Origin: Pelargonium cotyledonis
Lineage: Eukaryota > Streptophyta > Magnoliopsida > Geraniales > Geraniaceae
NCBI GenBank assembly: GCA_036897625.1
Contig: JAYMTA010001411.1
Coordinates: 1-20,134, forward strand
DNA: 20,134 nucleotides
Direction: 5' to 3'
The notes below the pieces were generated by a model, which saw only the letters and a program-made list of their open reading frames with translations, was not told where the DNA came from and searched no databases. The translations under genes were made by a program, and so were the position numbers. Below are positions 1 to 8,033 of this stretch, in pieces (position 1 is the first letter of the stretch; every line of letters starts with the position of its first letter).

Positions 1-2230
1 GGAGAGAGGCTCTCCGGAAGAGAGGCTCGCCGGAATCATCGAGAATCTCAGATCTGATATGTTTTTTTTATTTTTTTTTAAGTGTTAAGTGTCTGTTTGG
101 CATGATTTTTTTTAGTCAGAAGGGTATTTTTGTCATTTTACTCACTTGGACAGAGTTTTGGATAAAAAAAATAAAAAATTTTGTGAAGATAAGGTTTATA
201 TCGGAGAAGTTATGTGTCTAAATCACTTGGACCCAAAGAAAGATACAAATGCAGATCACGCCAACCTGAGACTCTGTAAGTCACAGTCATTTTATGATGA
301 CAATGTCTTCATCTGGTTAGTATCAACTAATCAGAGAATGACACGTGGTGAGTTCAACGGTTGTCTATTATATTTTTTTTATTTAATTTAAAACATGTTG
401 AATTTGTTATTAAATACTTGAATTACACTATTGATTCAAAAGTAAATTTACGTGCATTGAATTAATTAGCTACATGTTGCACACAATCAAACTTAACAAA
501 ATGGTTTATCATTAAATTAATTGAAAGTTTTTGGAGGATATAATGATGTATATGAGTTTTGATGTTCGTTTGATCATGTAACGTTTGACGTTCGTTCGGT
601 ATAAGATTATATTCTATGATGGTTTACTGGAGAAGATTGTTCTCTCAAAGGAATTGAGGTAAGGCGATGTGTTATCGCCTTATTTATTTATTTTATATGT
701 ATCGAGAGTTATTCTTATTTATTTGAGTCAAAAAACATGTTAGAATGATTCATGAATGTGAGATTGTTAAGTCGTCTCCGTTATTTCTTATTTGTTTCTC
801 TGATAATTGCTTTTTATATTGTCGGTATATTGTGATGAAGACAAGTGTGCTAACTTACGATTACGAGAGAGCTTGTGTTCTTTATCAACAAAACACTTAA
901 TGCCGTATGTAGGGAAGAGTAGAAGACGTTATTGGTGGGAGGGGGCAATTAACAAGTAGGGACCTATATTTGGGACTTACAACACTCATGGTCGCAAGAC
1001 GTAAGAAGTGCTCGGGTATATTAAGGACAATATTTGACAACGTATATACGTGTGGAACAAAAATTAGAGGTCATTTTAAAGTCGACGACTCAAGTAGTTT
1101 CTAATTATGCATGCTATGCGTTTTTTGTTAATACTAATATTAGATATGTGTGGAGTTAAAGATAATGATGACTTGTTTTTTGTGAGGTCAAAAGAGCGTG
1201 TTAAAAGAAGTTTAAATTGATATTCGTTTGATAAGGCATGCGCATGAAAGTTGAAAGGGCCAGAAATATGGTTTCATAAGTCCATAGATTTATTATTGAC
1301 TCAATCATAATAATTGTTTTAAAGGTGTTTCATGGAATGTATTTCAAAAACGGATTGTTTCTTGAATGTAATACTGATGTACATATGGGCACGAAGTGAA
1401 TGAGTATCATGACCGCCAATAGTTTGTAAAAATTGGGTATTCATAAAATTGGAAAATGACTTATGTATTAAGATGTTATGCGATTAATGACATGTTTAAG
1501 ATGTGTAATGGAGTGAGGGAACGGTGGGAACTAGCTAACACATTTTTTACAAGGGGATTCGAAGTATACCAACTATATAAGTTTGTAGTGCGTCAATATA
1601 GTATCACTTGCGAATGTGCGGTTTTTCTGAGACATGTTATTAGTCATAAATAAAACAACGAACGAGAAGAGTTTGTTTTTACAAATTGTCATTACTCTAA
1701 TAGTTGGCCTTTCGAGATAAACAAATGATATTTCAAATTTTGATCTCTTAGTTTATTGTTGTTGAAGCTTCAGCTATACATATTTTTAGGACTTGATTTT
1801 AAGATTCTTGATTAATGTTGAAATATTAACCATAGTTTACACTTTACACATTATAATAGTGATTGGGTCCACTACCAATTGTTGCATTTTTAATTTGTGT
1901 GTAGATTTCTATAGATATCAACAGAAAGATTAAATCAAGGAGAATGTGCTGACTGGATCATGGAACTGATGTTTGGTAGAACTCATGAAAAACTCAAGAA
2001 ATGGAAAACTGAAAAATTTTTTGTTTACTGGAATTTTTTCTATTTGTTGCTTTAGATTGTAATATATTATTTAAGTTTGGATATTTTATATTTATAGGGT
2101 CTTGGTTAAATAGATAAGGTTAAGAGTGTTTTTTTTTTCACTTAGGTTAGTTTATGTGGGATCAAGGCTCTTAATCAATTTATTTTTAGTATATTTTAAA
2201 AATGGGTTATCTTTTATCTTTATTTTCAAT
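1..2230. other. AT-rich intergenic DNA without a recognisable gene
   Basis: No open reading frame here resembles a known protein. The longest ones (about 60-80 codons, near 146-391 and 1456-1653) lack family motifs, and the first begins with TTG, not ATG. The left edge holds two tandem copies of a 16-bp unit (4-19 and 20-35, 15 of 16 identical), followed by long T runs. A perfect 9-bp inverted repeat (660-668 and 674-682) can form a small hairpin. The stretch is probably decayed repeat DNA, but I cannot assign it to a family. Confidence 0.6.
4..35. repeat. Two-copy 16-bp tandem repeat at the window edge
   Basis: The unit GAGAGGCTCTCCGGAA at 4-19 is repeated at 20-35 with one change (T to G). 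It is GC-rich compared with the poly-T DNA just after it, so it may belong to a feature that continues left of the window, such as the 5' end of a minus-strand gene. That cannot be decided from 35 bases. Confidence 0.5.
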
Positions 2231-2234
2231 AGTT

Positions 2235-2422
2235 TGGGCCTAAGCCTAATATGCAGGCGGTTTGCGGTTAATCTGTCAAACCGCCCGAAAACCGCAAACT
2301 AAAACCCCGTCAAAAATTTAAGGTTTGCGGACGGTTGGCGGATTGAAATTAAGGAAATCCGCTTGAGGCGGGCGGGGGTTTTATCCTTCACAGAGCGGGT
2401 AACCCACCGTGAACACCCCTAG
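2235..2422 (-). mobile_element. Terminal segment of a probable non-autonomous hAT-type transposon
   Basis: Read on the minus strand, the segment begins CTAGGGGTGTTCACGGTGGG at 2422, a terminus style common in plant hAT elements. Inside it lie repeated GCGGTTTG / CAAACCGC motifs in both orientations: a 9-bp perfect inverted repeat at 2256-2264 and 2277-2285, and GTTTGCGGTT at 2260-2269 facing AACCGCAAAC at 2290-2299. Clusters of short inverted subterminal motifs are usual for hAT ends. The block is much richer in G+C than its surroundings. I found no matching opposite terminus and no transposase, so this is a fragment or a solo end. A different repeat class with a similar end remains possible. 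Confidence 0.5.
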
Positions 2423-2744
2423 ATGGTACTAGTACTTGGAGAATTAATAGATGAAAATATTATAAAGATAAGAGCTTTTTAAAGAACTAGTTTTCACTTT
2501 TTACCAAATTAAGAGAGTCAGCACACAAGGACAAAGTAGGGTGTGGGTTCATAAAAATAACTGACAATTCTCTCCCACTATACGACACCTTATTATACTA
2601 CTTTTTTTTATATTTTATTTTAACGAGGCTCTACACTAACAGATAGGTCGTTGGACGGTCCATCTTTGAAAATTAGGTAGCATTTCTACACATAAATAAA
2701 TAATAGGCATATTTCTCAATACATAAAAGTAGAAAATAATTCAC
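2423..2744. other. AT-rich intergenic DNA
   Basis: Between the transposon-like terminus and the SINE-like element I see only AT-rich sequence with short homopolymers. There is no gene, RNA gene or clear repeat. Confidence 0.5.
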
Positions 2745-2950
2745 TGGTCCTGGCACAGTTGACAACACAGACTGTGTGCGTGAGTGGGAAGAGCGTTTGT
2801 GTTCGATTCCCACTCAACACACCCATGAGGAGAGATGATGAGTTTTAATTGTGACTAAGCCTCAAATGAGATTAGTTTGAGTGTGGTAAAAAGACTTAAA
2901 TGTGTCAAACCGCCAATAGTGTGGACCTTCTCAATAAACCCATGGTTAAC
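2745..2950 (+). mobile_element. tRNA-derived SINE-like element
   Basis: An internal RNA polymerase III promoter is visible. TGGCACAGTTGA at 2751-2762 matches the plant tRNA box A (TRGCNNAGYNGG) at all but the last base. TGTTCGATTCC at 2800-2810 matches box B (GGTTCGANNCC) at all but the first base. The spacing of about 37 bp between boxes is tRNA-like. Only the pol III head resembles a tRNA; the following 140 bases do not complete a cloverleaf, as expected of a SINE body. The right limit is uncertain: no clear tail or target-site duplication is seen, and the end given is a guess at the CATGGTTAAC stretch. The element is probably inactive. Confidence 0.6.
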
Positions 2951-3029
2951 ACCTAAAAAAGTATAAATTACAATTTTGCAGATCAAATCCAATTTGATCG
3001 AATCCAATTTTCAGTAAACCCATGGTTAA
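2935..3029. repeat. 15-bp direct repeat flanking a short spacer
   Basis: TAAACCCATGGTTAA occurs at 2935-2949 and again, identical, at 3015-3029. The 65 bp between them are AT-rich and contain a smaller internal duplication of AATCCAATTT (about 2986-2995 and 3001-3010). The arrangement could mark the flanks of an old insertion or a local duplication. Confidence 0.6.
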
Positions 3030-3640
3030 TTCAGTTCAAATTTTAAAAGCTAATTTGTAATCGCCTTCGAGTTTTAGGCATAAAACATGCAGATTCGTGT
3101 GAGTTCGTCTTACTCATACGTTCCAATTCAGAATTTGGTCGGATTGGATCGAGTTAATGTTTGATAGAGTTTCAGGTGCCTTTAAATTAGGTTCAAATTT
3201 TCGAGTTTAGATAAAAAATATAAACAATCACTTCTTCTACATGCTCTTTCTCCTTTCTTTAGTTATCCAACCGAGACTTGAACCCGAGACGTATGGAGGA
3301 GCAAACAACGTATGTTGCTATACGTTGATTGATTTCATGTAAATTTATTCTAAACCGTACTTTATAGTTTGTTCATATTCTCTTAACGAGTTCACGATAA
3401 GTATTTCATTATTGAAAATTTTGTTTTGTCTTACGTCATTATAAATCGGCTGATATTACGTGACACAACATGTACTTGTTTTACTGTTTCACATTCAACA
3501 AACTACATATGGTAGTTGACCGTTCATCTAAACAGTTGAGAACTACGAACCAAGTTACCGACTACTATTTAATTCGTTTCATGAGTTAGATTGTAACTAT
3601 TTTGTGGGAAAAGAAAGAATAAATTTATGACGTGTAACCC
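3030..3640. other. AT-rich intergenic DNA with weak repeat traces
   Basis: There is no gene. On the minus strand, GGTTCAAGTCTCGG (about 3272-3285) resembles a tRNA box B, but no convincing box A precedes it, so a second decayed SINE is only a possibility. A perfect 8-bp inverted repeat (3306-3313 and 3320-3327, 6-base loop) lies next to it. Confidence 0.4.
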
Positions 3641-4100
3641 TTTAGCTACCACATCCGCCAAGTCATCCGAAGTGTGGATCCCGTACGAGAGCCGTCAAAG
3701 TTTTAACGGCGTGAATGTGACCATGATGGCATCATCTCCATGATATAAAAATAAAAAATGGTGCACACGTGCTAGGCCCTGTGGGTGGTGCAAAGCTCGT
3801 GCAATTGGACGGTGCAGGAAGAAGATTCCCTGACGGTAGTCAGATCATCGGACGGCTCAAAATCAGTTACGAGGTGGGGCTCACATTTGTGGGGCCCGTC
3901 ACATGCCTGTCGGGGTGCGTGAGTACGAGAGAGACAGTAGTGTTCAGGAGGAGAGTTTGAAGAAACTGGACCGACACGTGTCAGTTCCTGAATGATTATT
4001 TTAACCAAACTAGGCCCATAAAGCCCAAACAATTTGGGCCGCTGAGCCTAATCGGAACACATTATATATAGGAACACCCCGCGTATTTTAGCAGCAACCA
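3641..4100 (+). promoter_or_regulatory. Promoter of the trihelix gene
   Basis: A TATA box (TATATATA) lies at 4063-4070, which puts transcription start near 4095-4100. Just upstream are three site II-like motifs (AGGCCCA near 4012-4018, AGCCCA at 4022-4027, TTGGGCC at 4034-4040). Two G-box cores (CACGTG) lie at 3766-3771 and 3975-3980. The second sits in a perfect 10-bp palindrome, GACACGTGTC (3973-3982), the type bound by bZIP/ABF and bHLH factors. The region is clearly richer in G+C than the intergenic DNA to its left. Site II motifs suggest expression in growing tissue and the G-boxes suggest light or ABA input; both are inferences from motif knowledge. Confidence 0.7.
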
Positions 4101-4187
4101 TCATTTTATCCCCAAATCGGCGAAAGAAAAAGAAATTTCTGGCAATTTTCTTGCTCATTTCGCGTTTGGAATTTGGGTTTCTTTTAG

Positions 4188-4691
4188 GTAACACTCGTCG
4201 GCTTTGCCTTCCTTTCTATTAAGTTTCAGCAGTTTTTTTTTTTTTTTTTTTTTTGGGTTTTCTTTATTTTTTGATATTTGAAATTGAAATCTATATGGGT
4301 TTTTCTGGGTTCTTGATGGTTTTCAGTTTTTCATTTTCTTGATTTGGAATCAGGAAGAGAGAGAAATTGGTAATGGAAGTGGGAAATTAAGGTAATTTAG
4401 GAGTAAAGATTGTAGGTGATGCTGCTTCTTTTGGAACTTTGGTTCAATTAAGAGGGTATGGTTTGTTGGAGCTAGAGAAAATATTTATGGTTTGTCTTAG
4501 TGAGACAAAGATTGTATGGTTTCTGTTGATATGAGAAATTGAGAATCTTGTCAGACAAAGAAGTGAAAAGGGGTGTTAGGATTGTGAGGTTAAGCTTGTG
4601 AAAGTGGAGGTAGTGATGGATTAGAACTAGAATTTGAAGTTTTGAGGAGCACTTTTGTTTCTGCTTTCTGGGTTTCTTTGCTGATCTCTAG
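4188..4691 (+). other. Probable 5' UTR intron of the trihelix gene, with a T22 tract
   Basis: A good donor (TTTTAG|GTAACA, intron starting at 4188) follows a leader beginning near 4097. The best acceptor close to the start codon is the pyrimidine-rich CTGATCTCTAG ending at 4691, ten bases before the ATG. Splicing this way removes many upstream ATGs. A second plausible acceptor ends at 4353 (TTTGGAATCAG), which would leave a longer leader full of upstream ATGs. The intron contains an uninterrupted run of 22 T at 4233-4254. Confidence 0.55.
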
Positions 4692-4701
4692 TGTTAAGTA
4701 A

Positions 4702-5865
4702 ATGGGTGATACTGAAGATGATGCGAGGTATCCTCGTAACCCGTTTGGTACAAACCATCAGCAGGGTCAAGGTTCTTCACATAGCCAAAAGCATGTTATC
4801 TATATTAGGCCGGCAGTTGGTGATCAACATCTCGATGATGAAGAAGATGAGGAAGATTCTGAAGAAGATTTGGGAGAGGAAGATGATAATGGTGATGACA
4901 ACCAAAGTAACGGTGTTCAGCATTTGGAGAAGGACATAGATGATGATGACGAGGATGAGGATGAGGATGAGAATGAAGATGACGATAATGATAAGCGAAA
5001 AAGTGATGATAGGACGGATCCAAAAAAGAGGAAGCTGAGGAGCTTGGTCTCAAGTTACGAATTTGCTCCTCGTGTACCTGTTCCAGTTCCACCACCATCG
5101 ACTTCCACTCCCTCTGCCCCAAAACCCTCATTCGGTGGTCGTAATTCACTCACAGATTGGACTGAGCGAGAGACGTTTGTTTTGCTGGATTCTTGGGGTG
5201 ATCGGTTTCTTCAGCGTGGGAGGAAGAGTCTTAGGTTGGAGGAATGGCAGGAAGTAGCAGAGAAGGTATCAGAGGTATCAAAGATTGAAAGAACCGACAC
5301 TCAATGCAGGAATCGTTTGGATACATTGAAGAAGAAGTATAAAAAGGACAAGCTGAAGTTTGCAGACTCGGGTGGTGCTGCTAGTAAATGGGTTTATTTC
5401 AAGAAGATGGATATGTTAATGTCATCGCCCCCACAACAAACTGGCCTCTCTTGTGGGTTGGATTCAGGGGAGTATGTATTCATGAATCCTAGGGTTTATT
5501 TGAACCGTGCAAATGGATTGGACGAGATGAGGGATAGCCCAGATAATTCTGAGTCCACTGAGGTTGAAAATGATTCAGATGGACTTCCACCCAAGAAAAG
5601 AAAGACCGGAAGGGACAATGATGAGGGGTGCTCTGTTCGGTCGCTTGCAGATTCTATTCATAAATTTAGCGAGATATATAAAAAGATCGAGAGTAGTAAA
5701 AAGAAGCAGATGGTTGAACTTGAAAAGATGAGGATGGATTTCCAAAGTGACTTGGAAATGCAAAAGAGGCATATCTTGGAGAAAGCACAGGCCGAGATAG
5801 CAAAAATAATGCAAGGTGACGAGGAAGAGGAGAACGATGTATCTGCCGAGAATGCTAGTGGATGA
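4702..5865 (+). CDS. Trihelix transcription factor, SIP1 clade (ASIL-like)
   Basis: This 387-aa nuclear DNA-binding protein is encoded by a single exon, as is usual for the clade. The order is: an N-terminal acidic tract (about residues 43-104, mostly Asp/Glu); a basic nuclear localisation signal PKKRK (107-111); a Pro/Ser linker; and the trihelix (Myb/SANT-like) domain at about 150-238. The domain shows the spaced tryptophans W153, W165 and W182 and a following basic amphipathic helix ending in KWVYFKKMD. A second signal, PPKKRK, lies at 296-301, and a charged C-terminal coiled coil at 312-371 is characteristic of SIP1 members and probably mediates dimerisation. Relatives bind GT-type elements, and ASIL1/2 repress embryonic genes in seedlings. 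Which member this matches is unclear. The ATG is the first in frame after a probable 5' UTR acceptor at 4691, with the promoter immediately upstream. Confidence 0.95.
   Translation: MGDTEDDARYPRNPFGTNHQQGQGSSHSQKHVIYIRPAVGDQHLDDEEDEEDSEEDLGEEDDNGDDNQSNGVQHLEKDIDDDDEDEDEDENEDDDNDKRKSDDRTDPKKRKLRSLVSSYEFAPRVPVPVPPPSTSTPSAPKPSFGGRNSLTDWTERETFVLLDSWGDRFLQRGRKSLRLEEWQEVAEKVSEVSKIERTDTQCRNRLDTLKKKYKKDKLKFADSGGAASKWVYFKKMDMLMSSPPQQTGLSCGLDSGEYVFMNPRVYLNRANGLDEMRDSPDNSESTEVENDSDGLPPKKRKTGRDNDEGCSVRSLADSIHKFSEIYKKIESSKKKQMVELEKMRMDFQSDLEMQKRHILEKAQAEIAKIMQGDEEEENDVSAENASG
4939..4995 (+). repeat. GATGAG-like purine-rich repeat coding the acidic tract
   Basis: Imperfect iterations of GAT, GAG and GAC triplets encode a nearly continuous Asp/Glu run, about residues 80-97 of the trihelix protein. 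The low-complexity DNA is prone to slippage in whole codons, so tract length probably varies among alleles and species. Confidence 0.8.
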
Positions 5866-6480
5866 TGCCTCTTACGTACCATTGCTTATCTCTATCTACT
5901 CTTGAACACTATTTAGCATGTAGCCATATAGGTTGCTTCTTGCTAGTTGTTGTACAATATTTATTTTAGGGCTTTTTGCTCTTTATTTTCAATTTGTGTG
6001 GCAATAATGTTCATGGGATGTGTGTATTATTAGTTAGTCTAGAAGAAATAACATAACTTGGAGGATTATTGCTATATTATATCTTTCACCTTACGTTCAA
6101 CCTTTCATGTTGTGTTGTGTTGATAATGTTCAGTTTTGTTTTCCTATTGTTTTATTTGTATCAGCTCATTATTCTGAACATAATCTATGTGCAAAGAGAT
6201 TCTCAGCATGTCCTCTCTAAGAGGTTCTTAACTATATTTCTTGTAACGAGCCACTCGATATGGTTTTAGAACTGATTTTGTTTGATTCTAGTGACGCGTT
6301 TAACTTGGTTCCCTTCGTGGTCCACGTGAATGTGAGGGAGAGCTTTAAAAGCATATTGCTACTTGAAATACTAGTTGAGCATTCCTTCTATTAGCATTCT
6401 GTTGTTTACTATGTTAGTTGTAATTTGTTCCCATAACAAATGAATGTTATTTGAAGTGGAAGATGTTTCATATTTGTCAT
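5866..6480 (+). other. 3' UTR and downstream flank of the trihelix gene
   Basis: After the TGA at 5863-5865 the DNA becomes T-rich. Likely polyadenylation signals are the T/A-rich stretch near 5955-5990 and AATAAT at 6003-6008, so the transcript probably ends around 6020-6060. The remaining bases up to the presumed end of the convergent PPR transcript hold no recognisable gene. Confidence 0.5.
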
Positions 6481-8033
6481 GTTCTTACACTACAATAACA
6501 CCAATTATTGAGTCAATGTAAAATTTCACAATTCTAGCACATATATCTGTTAAAGTAAAAAAACATTACAAACAATACATCTTTAATCTCTCAACAAATT
6601 ATCCTCTGGGTCTTCAGCTCATTCTAGTCTTGAACACAAGTGGTAAAGATAAATAAAAATTTCCTCAAATTCTCTTCTCAATAGCATGTTGAAACGTTTC
6701 TCGAATAGAGATTCGACATTTTGCATGTCCTAGGTGCAGTATAACCATGTCCAGTTGCCTCCAATACTTGATTTCTCAACATAATTTTGTACATTCCTTT
6801 ACCAGCATTTGCACAATAACTGATTACCATTTGAAACCTTCTTGAATTCATCAACAATCTAATGCAGACTGTAGAAGCTAGAAAGTAACTCGGTTAAATA
6901 AGTTCAGCTTCTTTTTTAGCAATCTGCCAGTTTCATGCAGCTTTTGATCATCTCTTTTGCCACACTGAACCAGTGAATCAGAGTAAATTCTCTTGAGTCA
7001 AAACTAGCTAGAAAGAGACGAGTCCGTCTGTGTCATTTAAGGGGGCGGTCTGATCTGCACATAAAAGACAATCACTTCATTAATGGAATGCAAATTTTAT
7101 AAGTTTTAGTGACAGAAGATTGCAAGCTGCATTGTCATGCAAACATATGATTCATTCTAGAAAAAAAGAAGATGAAAATATGGGTTTGGCAATAGAATGA
7201 AACAGAGGTGAAACAATGCTTTTTAGTATCACCACATATTACGATCCCTAATATAACCCTCGACAAATGTAATGCAAACAAATCTAGAAAAGTAAGTTCT
7301 GATTTTTAAAATTGTGAAAACTTGTCATAAAATGGAATGCACAATAATAGAGTGTGCCAAAAGTGAATCGTACAAGGGAACAGTATACAGGAATTCCACA
7401 GAAATGATTAGACATCCATGACAATAAAGAAAAGCAAATGCATCCAACTTCGACTCACAGGAGACCAGACCATGAATCATAAAAAAGACATTTTCTCATT
7501 CACATACCTAGTAACAGATATTAATTACATTAACTTATGAACAAACTTTTAAATAAAATCACTATTGAATGTCTTTCCTGCAAAACGACTAAACAATTCA
7601 ACAATTATCAGCCGATCAAAAAAAGAATTCAACAATTATCAAATTAATACTATGCTTTTTGATTAATACTGCATGTAGACTGCATGTAGACTCACACAAA
7701 CAGTCAATTGGCTTTTTGATTAATGAGGTGTATTGCAGACGTACTATGCTTAGTATCTCATATACTGACTTTCTTGACTACAAATATATAGCTAGTCTAG
7801 ATGAATTATTGGTTCACAATCATTTCTAGATAAAATTTCTCGTAAGGTGAGGTGTGAACACCACACTCTTTATCATGAACATAATAATGAAAAAAACTTT
7901 ATGCATCATTGTCAATGGTTTTGCAAAAATTCAAATGTTAGAGAATGCAGATAAAAAATGAAGGAAATGCTGAATAGTAGCGACAGATGAGTATAAAGGA
8001 TCATTTTGATCATCAGATCATACCCGTCTTCAT
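6481..8033 (-). other. Presumed long 3' UTR of the PPR gene with a candidate intron
   Basis: No protein-coding signal is present on either strand. On the minus strand, a consensus-like donor (GACGG|GTATGA, intron starting at 8023) lies only ten bases after the PPR stop codon. A good acceptor (TTTTATGTGCAG|ATC) ends at 7055, giving a possible 969-nt intron in the 3' UTR. Such an intron would account for most of this gene-free stretch. The downstream UTR would run from 7054 to roughly 6500. RNA data are needed; an unspliced short 3' UTR is the alternative. Confidence 0.35.
7595..7724. repeat. Cluster of short direct duplications
   Basis: Three different units are each present twice within 130 bp. 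AATTCAACAATTATCA is at 7595-7610 and 7626-7641. TGCATGTAGAC is directly tandem at 7670-7680 and 7681-7691. GCTTTTTGATTAAT is at 7654-7667 and 7711-7724. The pattern looks like replication-slippage or repair scars in non-coding DNA. Confidence 0.75.

Noticed and set aside
1456..1653. 65-codon ORF as a transposase remnant
   Set aside because: Its translation reads somewhat protein-like, but no DDE residues, zinc finger or other transposase motif can be pointed to, so I did not annotate it.
2751..2825. A functional tRNA gene
   Set aside because: Box A and box B are present, but the acceptor stem and anticodon arm do not pair and no proper 3' end is visible. A SINE fits better.
3240..3360. A second SINE on the minus strand
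   Set aside because: Only a box B-like motif and a small inverted repeat are visible, without a convincing box A.
3769..4032. Overlapping small ORFs on both strands upstream of the trihelix gene
   Set aside because: They sit in a GC-rich promoter segment with G-boxes, site II motifs and a TATA box, and have no recognisable protein features.
4805..5149. 114-codon minus-strand ORF rich in His and Leu
   Set aside because: It is the reverse complement of the Asp/Glu-coding repeat of the trihelix gene; the His-rich composition follows from GATGAG repeats read backwards.
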